A DNA stretch of 61,471 nucleotides from an uncultured Bacilli bacterium (GTDB lineage Bacteria > Bacillota_I > Bacilli_A > RF39 > UBA660), in contig CAKPMB010000009.1 of the NCBI GenBank assembly GCA_934167885.1, positions 1 through 61,471 of the forward strand, read 5' to 3'. Position 1 is the first letter of the stretch. Each line of letters begins with the position of its first letter. Shown here piece after piece: positions 8,067 through 17,286 of the stretch. The notes under the pieces were generated by a model. It did not search any database, was not told where the DNA came from, and saw nothing but the letters and a program-made list of their open reading frames with translations. The position numbers and the translations under genes are program-made.

Positions 8067-9659
8067 TCATAAATTATTTATATCTTTTACTGATATTATT
8101 TCATTAAAATACTTATCTTTTTTCTTACCAACTAATACTTTTTGACCATTCGCTAAAGATAAATAATTTCTCTCAATCGTTGATAAACTATTATCACCAA
8201 TAACATAATCAAAAACTTGATTTTTTCTAATATTCCATAACATAAATTTATTATAGAATAATTGCTTACCTACTTTAGTTTTTAAAAATTTCCAGTTATG
8301 ACAATATGGATATACTTTATTAACATTATCTATTTCTTTATCCACCACTAAATAGTAAACAGAATATTTAGATGCATCTATTTTATTAGCAAAAGAACTA
8401 TTACTACTTATTAATATACTCTTTTTATTACTAGAATGCTTAATTTCAATTGAGATAGACATAGCAACTAATAATGTTAAATATGTTGATACCGATGGTG
8501 ATAATAGGGCATGTCCTGAAATAAAGGCAACAGCAAGTTCTAATGTTACCGCTACAATCACCGCAAAATATTTTTTACTCAAAAGACGCGGATTTTTAAA
8601 GGTGTCAATAACCTTTTTTAAAAAGACAGCATATATTTTAAAATAAATAAACATCAATAATAAAATACCAACAATACCATACATAAAATATACATCATAA
8701 AAATCTTGTTCAACAATTAAAATATCGCTATTCCTTAAATTTATAAACGATTTACCAATAGCTCTATCATATAAATCAATATTTTCACGACGTTTTTTTA
8801 TTTCTTTTAAAAATTCACCACGACCGCTTAACATCATATCTTCGACGTTTTCGTAACGATCATAGCCCATTTTCATATTTTCAATGGTTGGCAAATAATT
8901 ATAGCATGCAAGGGCACTACCTAAAAAAATAACTACTGCTAAAAAACGATAGTCTAATTTTTTATATTTTATAAAAACTAAGCGTCCAAAAATATAAGTA
9001 ACTAAAACACCAATAAAACCAAATAACCCTACTTTTGTGCCAAGCATTAACATGGCAATACCCGTTAAAACAAATAATATCTTATCAAAAAATATGCCAT
9101 CCTTATTATGAAAGGCATTATAAAGTGCAACTGGAAATAAAAGACATAAAATATTCCCTAATTCATTTGCTGAACTATACCAACCAGAATATCCTAAATT
9201 TTTACTATTACCCCCATAACTTAAATAAGCCGTATTAGTAAAATATGCTAAAAAATATGTAAAAGTAATAATCATAAGTGGAACTCTTAAATCATACAAC
9301 TTAATACCATAACCTTTATACCAACGTATAAAAAATAAAAGCATAATTAAATGATAAACATATTTAACTAAATAGCTAATATAACTAAAAAAACGTAATT
9401 TAATAATATCCATATTATTAAAAATATTTAAAGAACAAAAAATCATAATTAATGCAAGATAAAGATAATTAAATTTCTTATTATGCTCATTATCTAAAAA
9501 TACTAAGTATATAAGGGCAAGAAACATTACAAATATTTTAATAATTATACCAATAGATACTGACATATTATTGATAACCATATATGATGTAATAATATCA
9601 ATAACTGGCTGTAATAAAACAAGATATACTATTAGTTTTTTATATATAAAGTCTTTCAT
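8067..9659 (-). CDS. Wzy/O-antigen-ligase-like polymerase with C-terminal soluble extension
   Basis: This 530-residue protein has about 10-11 membrane helices in residues 1-404 and a long external loop (about residues 255-320, with NYLPTIENMKMGYDRYENVE and the SGRGEFL motif), the pattern of Wzy_C/WaaL polymerases and ligases. It probably links flipped repeat units into a chain at the outer face. The last 125 residues are hydrophilic (from about 406, SNKKSILISSNSSFANKID onward) and look like a separate alpha/beta domain of no recognised family. Its start overlaps the stop of the upstream ATP-grasp gene by one base (TAATG), with GAGGA before it. Confidence 0.8.
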   Translation of the reverse strand: MKDFIYKKLIVYLVLLQPVIDIITSYMVINNMSVSIGIIIKIFVMFLALIYLVFLDNEHNKKFNYLYLALIMIFCSLNIFNNMDIIKLRFFSYISYLVKYVYHLIMLLFFIRWYKGYGIKLYDLRVPLMIITFTYFLAYFTNTAYLSYGGNSKNLGYSGWYSSANELGNILCLLFPVALYNAFHNKDGIFFDKILFVLTGIAMLMLGTKVGLFGFIGVLVTYIFGRLVFIKYKKLDYRFLAVVIFLGSALACYNYLPTIENMKMGYDRYENVEDMMLSGRGEFLKEIKKRRENIDLYDRAIGKSFINLRNSDILIVEQDFYDVYFMYGIVGILLLMFIYFKIYAVFLKKVIDTFKNPRLLSKKYFAVIVAVTLELAVAFISGHALLSPSVSTYLTLLVAMSISIEIKHSSNKKSILISSNSSFANKIDASKYSVYYLVVDKEIDNVNKVYPYCHNWKFLKTKVGKQLFYNKFMLWNIRKNQVFDYVIGDNSLSTIERNYLSLANGQKVLVGKKKDKYFNEIISVKDINNL

Positions 9660-10561
9660 TATTTATCCTCTTCCTTTAGGGAAATCATATTACCAAGTTC
9701 AATACTACCTTTATCATTATAGTATTCAGCACTACATCTAGCAGGGGTAAAAGTTAATTCACCAAACAAAACTTTACCAAAATTATCATAAAAATCAACA
9801 CGCACAAACTTAAAAGGTTTTGATAAAATCTTAGCATATTCAATCATTTTATCTAAATTTTGTGGTTTTTTTATTTTCTTTTTAGTTTTAAAACGTGCTG
9901 TGCCATAATTTAGTTCATGCCATTCTAAATCAAAAAATGTAAGTTTTAAATCATGTTCGCGTTCACTACATACTAAAACGATTTTAGGTTCTCCATTAAA
10001 GCAATATATTTTATAATCATTAGGCATAATACCATCATTTGAAGCGATATACTCTTCAGCATAAATTTTTGGTTTTATCTTAAAATAATGTGGTTCACAC
10101 GTATTATAACCAAATTTTGTCTTCTTCCATTTATTTAATGTTTTAATGGTTTTTTCCTTATCTAGTTTTTCTTTATCAGTGCATATAATATTAAAACCAC
10201 AACCATGATTACATTTTAAGGCAAATTTAGATGGTAAACTAGCAAAATCGATATCACGAGCATCATCATAAACCCCATATACTTTATTTAAAAGATGACC
10301 TAAACCACATTTAGTAACATAATCTCTGACTTTTAATTTATCAGAACATTCAATAACTAAGGGATTATTTTTATAATTATGTAGTTTTAAATACATTAAT
10401 TTTTCATTAAATAATTTAGGGTTTTTTAAATCTAACTTTTTATGAGTATGAATTCTATATATAACCTTACTTGATAATGTCGGTGACACAAATGTTAGAA
10501 AGCATACTACTTTACGCCCTACTACTTCTTTTAAACTCAATTTCTTATCAATATTACTCAT
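9659..10561 (-). CDS. TupA-like ATP-grasp protein
   Basis: The 300-residue protein matches the ATPgrasp_TupA family, named from a Bacillus teichuronopeptide gene. Blocks seen include PKLFNEKLMYLKLHNYKNNP, SDKLKVRDYV, FALKCNHGCGFNIIC (lysine and glycine-rich ATP contact), KIYAEEYIASNDGIMPNDYKIYCFNGEP, and the acidic metal-binding end FVRVDFYDNFGKVLFGELTFTPA. ATP-grasp enzymes join a carboxylate to an amine or thiol, so a likely job is attaching an amino acid or similar group to a uronic acid of the polysaccharide; the epimerase downstream of the fusion gene would fit a uronate pathway. Substrate unproven. A diverged paralogue forms the C-terminus of the 936-residue fusion protein in this operon. 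Confidence 0.82.
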   Translation of the reverse strand: MSNIDKKLSLKEVVGRKVVCFLTFVSPTLSSKVIYRIHTHKKLDLKNPKLFNEKLMYLKLHNYKNNPLVIECSDKLKVRDYVTKCGLGHLLNKVYGVYDDARDIDFASLPSKFALKCNHGCGFNIICTDKEKLDKEKTIKTLNKWKKTKFGYNTCEPHYFKIKPKIYAEEYIASNDGIMPNDYKIYCFNGEPKIVLVCSEREHDLKLTFFDLEWHELNYGTARFKTKKKIKKPQNLDKMIEYAKILSKPFKFVRVDFYDNFGKVLFGELTFTPARCSAEYYNDKGSIELGNMISLKEEDK

Positions 10562-10568
10562 TTCGACC

Positions 10569-11660
10569 TCACTTAACTATTTCTAAAATGGTTTTAGTAA
10601 TATTATCATTAAATTTTTTATAATTAAAATGCTTACATTCATAACCATTTTCGATAAATTTTTTCATACCATTATATATACCATCAATACTATTTTCACA
10701 AAGAATACCGTATCCTGCTTCAACAATCATTTTGCTATCAGCGACATCGGTTGTAATAATAGGTTTATTTAAAACTCTTGCTTCATCTAAGACAATGCCA
10801 TATCCTTCAAAGCTTGACGAAAATAACAAGGCTGATGCTCTACTTAAATATTTATAAGGATTCACTCTACTTCCTAACAAAGTAATGCAATCATTAAGAT
10901 GGTATTTTTCTACTAAATCACAATACATCGCGTGATCGGGACCATCTCCAATTAATAAAACATTAAAACGATATCCTTCATCTATTAATCTTTTAGATGC
11001 TTCAATAATAAACGATATTTGTTTAGGGAATTCAACGTGTCTTGCAATATTAATAAAGGTTAGTTTATTAAAATTGTAATCATCAACTAATTCCTTACTC
11101 TTTTCTTTAATATAGTCACCATTAATATAGTTGTTAGCGACAAAAACAAGTCCTTGATAGTTTGGATAAATTTTCAAAAAAGCATCTTTAGCTCTGCATG
11201 ATACACAAACAACCTTTTTAAAATGGTCAAATTTAACTTTTCTTTTTAATCTATTTAATTCATCTTGATTACGTGATTTTATTAAATCAGCATGCACAAA
11301 AATGATATTATTATCACTCGATACACGCGCTAATTTTGATAAAATTTTATGGTGATGTGTATAACATATAGCACAGTCATATTTTTTAGAACTAAATAAC
11401 ATGCGCAAGTAATCAAAATTCATAAGAAAATATGTTTTGATTTTACCTAATAAAGTCCATGAACCTTTGCAAACAACTTTAACTTTAGCATATTTGGAAA
11501 TCTCTTCTAAATAACCCCTCTCAAGAACATATGCTAAATACAACGTAATATCATAGTTTTCACATAAATTACTCTTTCTAATAAAATCAATTAAAGCTCT
11601 TTCCATACCACCAATCGATAATTTAGAAAAATAGATAATTAAACTTTTTTTTTGTTTCAT
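10569..11660 (-). CDS. Family 4 glycosyltransferase
   Basis: A 363-residue GT-B enzyme. The N-terminus has LSIGGMERALIDFI (the GG-x-E/G-R acceptor-side block). The C-terminal domain has FINIARHVEFPKQ, VLLIGDGPDHAMYCDLV, ITLLGSRVNPYKYLSRASALLFSSSFEGYGIVLDEARVLNKPII; the last block holds the E-x7-E motif typical of GT4 donor binding. It would add a sugar from a nucleotide donor to the growing lipid-linked unit in the cytoplasm. It sits 7 bp upstream of the TupA-like gene in the same operon. Confidence 0.9.
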   Translation of the reverse strand: MKQKKSLIIYFSKLSIGGMERALIDFIRKSNLCENYDITLYLAYVLERGYLEEISKYAKVKVVCKGSWTLLGKIKTYFLMNFDYLRMLFSSKKYDCAICYTHHHKILSKLARVSSDNNIIFVHADLIKSRNQDELNRLKRKVKFDHFKKVVCVSCRAKDAFLKIYPNYQGLVFVANNYINGDYIKEKSKELVDDYNFNKLTFINIARHVEFPKQISFIIEASKRLIDEGYRFNVLLIGDGPDHAMYCDLVEKYHLNDCITLLGSRVNPYKYLSRASALLFSSSFEGYGIVLDEARVLNKPIITTDVADSKMIVEAGYGILCENSIDGIYNGMKKFIENGYECKHFNYKKFNDNITKTILEIVK

Positions 11661-11716
11661 AACGTCACCACACTAAGTATATCAAAAACTATATAAATTA
11701 ACAATAAAAAGACATA

Positions 11717-12679
11717 TTACATATGTTGTGTATACCATTTATAAAATGCTTCTAAGCCATCGTGAAATGACGTTTTGGGATTATAGCCAAGCATCCTTTG
11801 AGCCTTACTAATATCAGCATAAGTTTTATTAACATCCCCTGGTTGCATTGGCAATTGTTTAATAATAGGTGTTTTATGGACTACCTTGCCTATTTCATCA
11901 ATCATCTCTTTTAATGAAACAGGACTACTGTTACCTAAATTTATTATCTCATAAACATCATCATTACTTGACACATAATCAATTGATCTTATAATTCCGT
12001 CAACTATGTCATCTACAAATGTATAATCACGACTAGTAGAACCATCACCAAACATTGGTATTTCCTCATTATTTAACATTAATTTTGTAAACTTATTAAT
12101 TGCCAAGTCTGGTCTTTGACGTGGTCCATATACTGTAAAAAAGCGTAACATTATAACATTAAAATTGTAAAGTTTGTGGTAAACATGTGTCATAACTTCA
12201 TTTGCTTTTTTAGTAGCGGCATAAGGACTAATAGCATAATCAACAATAAAGTCTTCCCTAAAAGGAACTTTGTCACAATTACCATAAACACTACTACTTG
12301 AGGCCATAACTAATTTAGTAACATTCGCTTTTTTCATCGCTTCTAAAATATTTTGCGTTCCTACACAATTTACTGTTTGATAATAAAGCGGATTATCAAT
12401 AGAAGGACGAACACCAGCCATCGCTGCAAGATGGATAACACAATCAATCTTATTATCATTAAATACTTCTTGAACGTCTCCATAATCTCTAATATCAATA
12501 CGATATAGTTTATAATTGGGATTTTCTAAATTTTGCTTAACATTCTCTTCCTTTAACTTTGGATCATAAAAATCACAAAAGTTATCAACAACCAAAACTT
12601 TATTTTTTCTTTTTAATAATTTATCGGCAAGAGTTGAACCAATAAACCCAGCTCCTCCTGTTATTAAATATGTTTTCAA
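11717..12679 (-). CDS. NAD-dependent nucleotide-sugar epimerase (UDP-glucuronate 4-epimerase-like)
   Basis: An extended short-chain dehydrogenase/reductase of about 320 residues. It has TGGAGFIGS at the N-terminus for NAD binding, VDNFCDFYDPKLKEEN (the pattern seen in UDP-glucuronate epimerases), SSSSVYG, the catalytic Tyr-Lys in SPYAATKKA, and RFFTVYGPRQRPD. It probably supplies UDP-galacturonate or a related sugar. Start choice: the longest frame opens with ATG at 12706, but AAGGAG lies downstream of that ATG and 10 nt before the TTG at 12679, where the protein begins MKTYLITGG as family members do. I therefore prefer TTG at 12679. Confidence 0.87.
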   Translation of the reverse strand: MKTYLITGGAGFIGSTLADKLLKRKNKVLVVDNFCDFYDPKLKEENVKQNLENPNYKLYRIDIRDYGDVQEVFNDNKIDCVIHLAAMAGVRPSIDNPLYYQTVNCVGTQNILEAMKKANVTKLVMASSSSVYGNCDKVPFREDFIVDYAISPYAATKKANEVMTHVYHKLYNFNVIMLRFFTVYGPRQRPDLAINKFTKLMLNNEEIPMFGDGSTSRDYTFVDDIVDGIIRSIDYVSSNDDVYEIINLGNSSPVSLKEMIDEIGKVVHKTPIIKQLPMQPGDVNKTYADISKAQRMLGYNPKTSFHDGLEAFYKWYTQHM

Positions 12680-12716
12680 AATATTCACACTCCTTAAACC
12701 AAACATTTTAAACTAC

Positions 12717-15527
12717 TCAAATTTTTATTTTACTACTTAAATAAGCACTAAAACTATTATTAATTTTATCATCAAAACCAGATTCTGGAAAGAATGACAT
12801 ACTACCAAAATATAAGTGACCATTTTTCTCACAAAAACTAATAAGAACAAATGGAATATTTTGTGATAAAATTTCGGCAAACTCGAACATTTTATCTAAA
12901 TTTTGCGGTTTTGATATTGAAGCATCATCCAATGAACTATTTGAATAATCCTTTTGCATATGCCAATTTCTATCAAAAAAGACATCCAAATTATTTTCAG
13001 ACAATTGATTATAACACACTCTAACATAGTCACATAAACCATTAAAAGCATAAAATTTATAATCAATTAAATAAGACAAAGTATCATCTTCTATGTATTT
13101 TTCAACTAATATTTTAGGACTTATGTTTTTATATGGCCATTCACGTCCTAATAAATATTTATCTTGTTTTAAAAACTCATTCATCTTTCTTTTGGCATTT
13201 TCTTTATCAAAATAATTTTTATTCTGACAAACCAAAACATTTTTAGAATTAAAACTAGATTTCATAACAAATTGATGTGGTAATTTATCAAAATCAATAT
13301 CTTCAATCGCTGAACAAGCCCCCATTAAATGAATTAAATACTCATCTCCTAAAACCCTACTTATATACTTTCTAACTGAATAATTATCAACTAATTCTTG
13401 ATATATAGGATTATGATTATATAACTTTAACCAATTAAGTTTCTCATTATATTCTTTAGGATTTCGTAAATTAAGAGTCCTTTTAAAAGTTACAAAATAA
13501 CGAACTTGCGCATACTTTTTATCACTTAGCCTTAAAACTTTACTTTCATCAAGTTTTAACAAAGTTTTATAAACAACGATTTTAATATTTTTTAAGATAC
13601 CATTAATTTTTTTAAAAAGATTAAATATTTTATTAATTAAACATTTTTCTAAATATACTAAGTTATTAAATAAAAATATTTTTTTTAAAATAGAAACATT
13701 TTTGACAATATTAAGAAATTCTTTATAAATTAATCCACTATCCACTAATAATTTGAAATAACGATTATATAACACACTACGTGATGCATATGACTTATAA
13801 TCTTCTACTTTTACTAATTCGTCTATATAATTGGAAAGTTCTATATAATTATCTTTATTCATCTTTTTTTCTAAAGATAAAATTAGAAGATTTTGAAGAC
13901 CTTTGGAAGCATCATTAATGTTTAAACGTTCTAAATTATCGGTCATAATTTTTTCATAAGACTTAGTTTTTTTATCCTTTGTCTTTGTATCTTGCGTGTA
14001 ACAATGCTTAATAGTAATTAGAGGTAAGGCCTCAATATGAGCATTTTCACATCTTGTCCATAATTCATAGTCCGTTTTATCAAAATATTCTTCATCATAC
14101 AGTAATTTAGTTTTATTTAAATAACTTTTACGAATAATGATTGTCGAATGAATTAAAGGATTTTTATATAGTAACTGCGTCTTTATATATTTATAATTAC
14201 AATATTGATTAATACAGAGACTATTTTTTTCACTAAACAGCCAAGCATCCGTGCCACTTATCATTACTTTAGGATTATTTTCCATAAAAACGATTTGTAG
14301 AAAAAGACGGTCTGAATAAGCCACATCATGGCTATTCATACATACTAAATAATCAGCTGATGACAAACTTATAGCCTGATTTAAAGATGATGCCAAACCA
14401 ACTTTTTTCTCATTTCTAATTACTTTGATTCTATGGTCATTATAATTATTTTTAATAAATTCATAATCATCAAAACCACCATCGCAAATAATAATTAATT
14501 CTAAATTTTTATGAGTATTTTCTAAAATACTATTAATAGAATCTTTTAAATAAGCAACAGGTGTATTATCAGAAACCATTAAAACCGCTACCTTTTTCTT
14601 ATTAATTAAAGATTCAAACAATGTAAGAAAATCACTTAAACATAACGTTGTTAAAGAAACAAAGATAAAAGAATAATTACATTCAAAAGAAAGAATTAAC
14701 CCAATGGTTATAATTAAAAAGGCAAGATACGGACTTTTACCATAAAACGTATAATATAATACATTTAAGCAATATAAAAAGATTAAAATAATGTTTACTG
14801 ATAAATCAAAATAATTCGTATAAATTGGTAGATTAAAAATATATAAACCTAAATAAATTAACAAAAAAAGAATTAGCATATTTAACATAATATTAAATGA
14901 ACGATAGACATAACTCTTCTTAAATGTGAAAAAGACGCCAATAAACAATGTTAAAATTAAAGCAAATAAATAATAACTAGAATTTATAAGCATAATGTTT
15001 ATGAACAAAATAGGCGTATAATACCATTTATTATAACATTTAATTAAGCCATATAAAGATAATGCCAAACTAAAAATATTAATGTGTAATAAATAATCTA
15101 ACGATAAAAAGAAATCATATTTATAACTTAGAAAGTTAAGAATACCAATCATTACTGAATAAATTAAAGAATAGCTTAAAAATGTTGTTATTATATTCCT
15201 TATGAAAAAATCTTTTTGATAAAAATGTTCAATAAAAATATAGAAAAGAAGCAATAAAACAAAATACAAAATAAAAGTTAAATCAACAAATAAGTTTTTA
15301 AAAATATATGATATTATCATAACAAACAGTGATGTTAAAATAAGTGTTTTATGATTATTTCCGCTTAAATATTTGATAATTTTTTTATTATTTATAATAA
15401 GCATTATAAAAATTAGAACAATTAAAGCTTTATTAAGTATTTCTACTTTAACAAGGTCAAAGAATAAAGGCATTATTATGATTAAGAAATTAAAAATATA
15501 TAAACTTATTTGTTGGATTCTCTTCAT
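12717..15527 (-). CDS. Triple fusion: multi-helix membrane domain, GT2 domain, TupA-like ATP-grasp domain
   Basis: A 936-residue protein with three parts. Residues 1-305 have about 10-12 membrane helices. Residues about 312-530 form a GT2 glycosyltransferase: KVAVLMVSDNTPVAYLKDSI, LELIIICDGGFDDYEF, VGLASSLNQAISLSSADYLVCMNSHDVAYSDR; the usual DxD site reads NSHD. After a helical linker, residues about 675-936 are an ATPgrasp_TupA domain (LNLRNPKEYNEKLNWLKLYN, FVMKSSFNSKNVLVC, KILVEKYIEDDTLSYLIDYK, FVLISFCEKNGHLYFGSMSFFPES), a paralogue of the protein at 9659-10561. In the ATP-grasp part the Cys/His-Gly-Cys-Gly loop of the paralogue is replaced by Ser-Phe-Asn-Ser, so activity is uncertain. It lies second in the operon. 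The combination would tie sugar transfer and ligation to the membrane. Confidence 0.8.
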   Translation of the reverse strand: MKRIQQISLYIFNFLIIIMPLFFDLVKVEILNKALIVLIFIMLIINNKKIIKYLSGNNHKTLILTSLFVMIISYIFKNLFVDLTFILYFVLLLLFYIFIEHFYQKDFFIRNIITTFLSYSLIYSVMIGILNFLSYKYDFFLSLDYLLHINIFSLALSLYGLIKCYNKWYYTPILFINIMLINSSYYLFALILTLFIGVFFTFKKSYVYRSFNIMLNMLILFLLIYLGLYIFNLPIYTNYFDLSVNIILIFLYCLNVLYYTFYGKSPYLAFLIITIGLILSFECNYSFIFVSLTTLCLSDFLTLFESLINKKKVAVLMVSDNTPVAYLKDSINSILENTHKNLELIIICDGGFDDYEFIKNNYNDHRIKVIRNEKKVGLASSLNQAISLSSADYLVCMNSHDVAYSDRLFLQIVFMENNPKVMISGTDAWLFSEKNSLCINQYCNYKYIKTQLLYKNPLIHSTIIIRKSYLNKTKLLYDEEYFDKTDYELWTRCENAHIEALPLITIKHCYTQDTKTKDKKTKSYEKIMTDNLERLNINDASKGLQNLLILSLEKKMNKDNYIELSNYIDELVKVEDYKSYASRSVLYNRYFKLLVDSGLIYKEFLNIVKNVSILKKIFLFNNLVYLEKCLINKIFNLFKKINGILKNIKIVVYKTLLKLDESKVLRLSDKKYAQVRYFVTFKRTLNLRNPKEYNEKLNWLKLYNHNPIYQELVDNYSVRKYISRVLGDEYLIHLMGACSAIEDIDFDKLPHQFVMKSSFNSKNVLVCQNKNYFDKENAKRKMNEFLKQDKYLLGREWPYKNISPKILVEKYIEDDTLSYLIDYKFYAFNGLCDYVRVCYNQLSENNLDVFFDRNWHMQKDYSNSSLDDASISKPQNLDKMFEFAEILSQNIPFVLISFCEKNGHLYFGSMSFFPESGFDDKINNSFSAYLSSKIKI

Positions 15528-15543
15528 TGTTAATCACTTCTTT

Positions 15544-17034
15544 CTAATTAGTTACATAATTTTTAAATGTTTCAAAACTAGTATTATCCCACATTGTAAT
15601 ACGAGGAACTTTATAAACATTTATGCCTGGATATGATCTACCAGTAACGCCATTTGAACCAATAAAGGCAATTTTAAAACCTGCTTGTTTTACTAAATTA
15701 ATAGCGCGTTCATTATAATCATAAAATGGAAAAGCTAAAGCAATAGTATTATTAAGCTTTTCACGTGAGGTTTTCAGATCATTTAAAACTGTAGCACTTG
15801 GTAAACATAATATGCCACCACCTTGTTGATATTCACGTTCTATTGGACATACTCCTGGCGTATGCATATTATGGGTATGAGATCCAAGATATAAATAATC
15901 GGATTTGAAGCCTGACAAATCGTCAAATGCTTTGCTTTTAACAAAAGATGTAGCATATAACTTATATTTTTCTAAAACATCAATTGCACTCTTAATTAAA
16001 TGTCCATCATCTAACGTAATAACAACACTTCGTCTAGGAACTTGTAATTTTTTTGTTAGATAAAGATATGCCTCCTCCATGGTTAAAGTTAAATAATTAT
16101 TATCTTTTAAATATTTCATTTCCTTATCAAAATTGCTTTTCTTTTTACATATATATATATCATTACATTTTTCATTCGTATCATATACTCGATGATAACA
16201 CAACGTCGTAATACGACTAGCATTTGATATAGATGTATTTTTAGCCTTAACTATTTTTTGAACATCTTCTTTCAATACATACAATAAGCGATTATTATAA
16301 TTAACATAATATTTACCATCATAATCCTTAATAATAATAGGAAATGATATAGATTCATTAAACGACCAAACCTTATTATCATCATCATACAATGAAAATA
16401 CATCTTTGGTAACAATATTTTGATTAAATGGAATATAACTTTTAAAACGATCACTATAACTTGTCAAACTATCTATTTTTTCAACTTTATCATATTCAAT
16501 ATAAATATCCATCTTGCTACTATAAAAATATTTAGTATCATATGTAATTTCCTGTTCATCTAACTCTAATTCACTATCTTTATAAGCTGTGCCATATTCA
16601 TAGAAAGTATCATCTTTCTTTTTATATAGCTTGCTATCAGTAGCAACACGCACATATTGATTATAATGTGATGTTATTATGGCAACCTGTTTATTATGTT
16701 CTCTTTCTTCTTTAATAATTCTCTGCTCTTCTTGATATTCAGTATACTTTTTATATGCCATAAAAGATCCAAGTGAAATTAATAAAACAATACACACAAT
16801 TATAAGATATTTTTTTATGTTTAAAGAATGCTTTGGTATAGCCTTTAAAAAAGTTCTTTCAATTACCTTAAAATTATCAACATTAACAGTTAACGTTATT
16901 TTTTGATCATCTTTACGTCTTACTCTTCTATTCCTTTTATTACTTTTTTTCTTTGGTTTCACTTCGATAGTATCTACCTTTTTTTTCTTAATTATATTAT
17001 CCTCGTCAATAACTTTATCATCATTATCATTCAT
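15544..17034 (-). CDS. Membrane-anchored polysaccharide deacetylase (NodB/CE4 family)
   Basis: About 496 residues. A basic, charged cytoplasmic N-terminus (KPKKKSNKRNRRVRRK) precedes one membrane helix (about residues 77-96, KYLIIVCIVLLISLGSFMAY). A 170-residue beta-rich extracellular region follows, then a C-terminal NodB domain: TTLCYHRVYD, VVITLDDGHLIK (metal and catalytic Asp pair), LGSHTHNMHTPG (metal His), IALAFPFYDYNERAI and GVTGRSYPG. It would remove N- or O-acetyl groups from cell-wall or exported polysaccharide outside the cell. It is the first gene of the operon, next to a divergent promoter region. Start: ATG at 17034 has GGAG 5 nt upstream; the in-frame ATG at 17049 has none. Confidence 0.87.
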   Translation of the reverse strand: MNDNDDKVIDEDNIIKKKKVDTIEVKPKKKSNKRNRRVRRKDDQKITLTVNVDNFKVIERTFLKAIPKHSLNIKKYLIIVCIVLLISLGSFMAYKKYTEYQEEQRIIKEEREHNKQVAIITSHYNQYVRVATDSKLYKKKDDTFYEYGTAYKDSELELDEQEITYDTKYFYSSKMDIYIEYDKVEKIDSLTSYSDRFKSYIPFNQNIVTKDVFSLYDDDNKVWSFNESISFPIIIKDYDGKYYVNYNNRLLYVLKEDVQKIVKAKNTSISNASRITTLCYHRVYDTNEKCNDIYICKKKSNFDKEMKYLKDNNYLTLTMEEAYLYLTKKLQVPRRSVVITLDDGHLIKSAIDVLEKYKLYATSFVKSKAFDDLSGFKSDYLYLGSHTHNMHTPGVCPIEREYQQGGGILCLPSATVLNDLKTSREKLNNTIALAFPFYDYNERAINLVKQAGFKIAFIGSNGVTGRSYPGINVYKVPRITMWDNTSFETFKNYVTN

Positions 17035-17054
17035 AATATCTCCAACCATAACTA

Positions 17055-17060
17055 ATTATA
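17055..17060 (-). promoter_or_regulatory. Extended -10 box of the polysaccharide operon
   Basis: On the minus strand TGATATAAT, a TGn-TATAAT extended -10, lies about 20 bp before the deacetylase start. The -35 region is poor, as is usual with extended -10 promoters. It is back to back with the promoter for the plus-strand genes. Confidence 0.55.
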
Positions 17061-17131
17061 TCATAAATAATTTTAACATAAATAGATATTATATATTTTG
17101 TCACAATTGGTGATAAATAATTATAAAGTCA

Positions 17132-17140
17132 TGTTATAAT
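17132..17140 (+). promoter_or_regulatory. Extended -10 box for the small ORF and large membrane protein
   Basis: TGTTATAAT, an extended -10, lies 17 bp before the start codon of the 42-codon ORF. No good -35 hexamer was found at 17 bp. Confidence 0.55.
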
Positions 17141-17157
17141 ATGAGTGGTGATGTAGG

Positions 17158-17286
17158 ATGAATAATACGAACGTTAATTTCTTAAGTGACACTGATTTAG
17201 ACGAACTTGATTTTTTTAGTCTTGCCTTTTATGTGCAAACATTAAATAACATTGAAAAAAATGTGGAGGATAATGGCGATGAATAA
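17158..17286 (+). CDS. Small acidic protein of unknown function (42 aa)
   Basis: A 42-codon frame begins MNNTNVNFLSDTDLDELDFF and ends NVEDNGDE. It is strongly acidic with a hydrophobic centre (FFSLAFYVQTL). The GGTGATGTAGG leader resembles other start sites in this window, and an extended -10 lies just upstream. Its last eight bases overlap the start of the large membrane protein gene (ATGAATAA), which points to translational coupling and hence to real translation. I recognise no family; a role as a partner or leader peptide for the downstream protein is only a guess. Confidence 0.55.
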   Translation: MNNTNVNFLSDTDLDELDFFSLAFYVQTLNNIEKNVEDNGDE

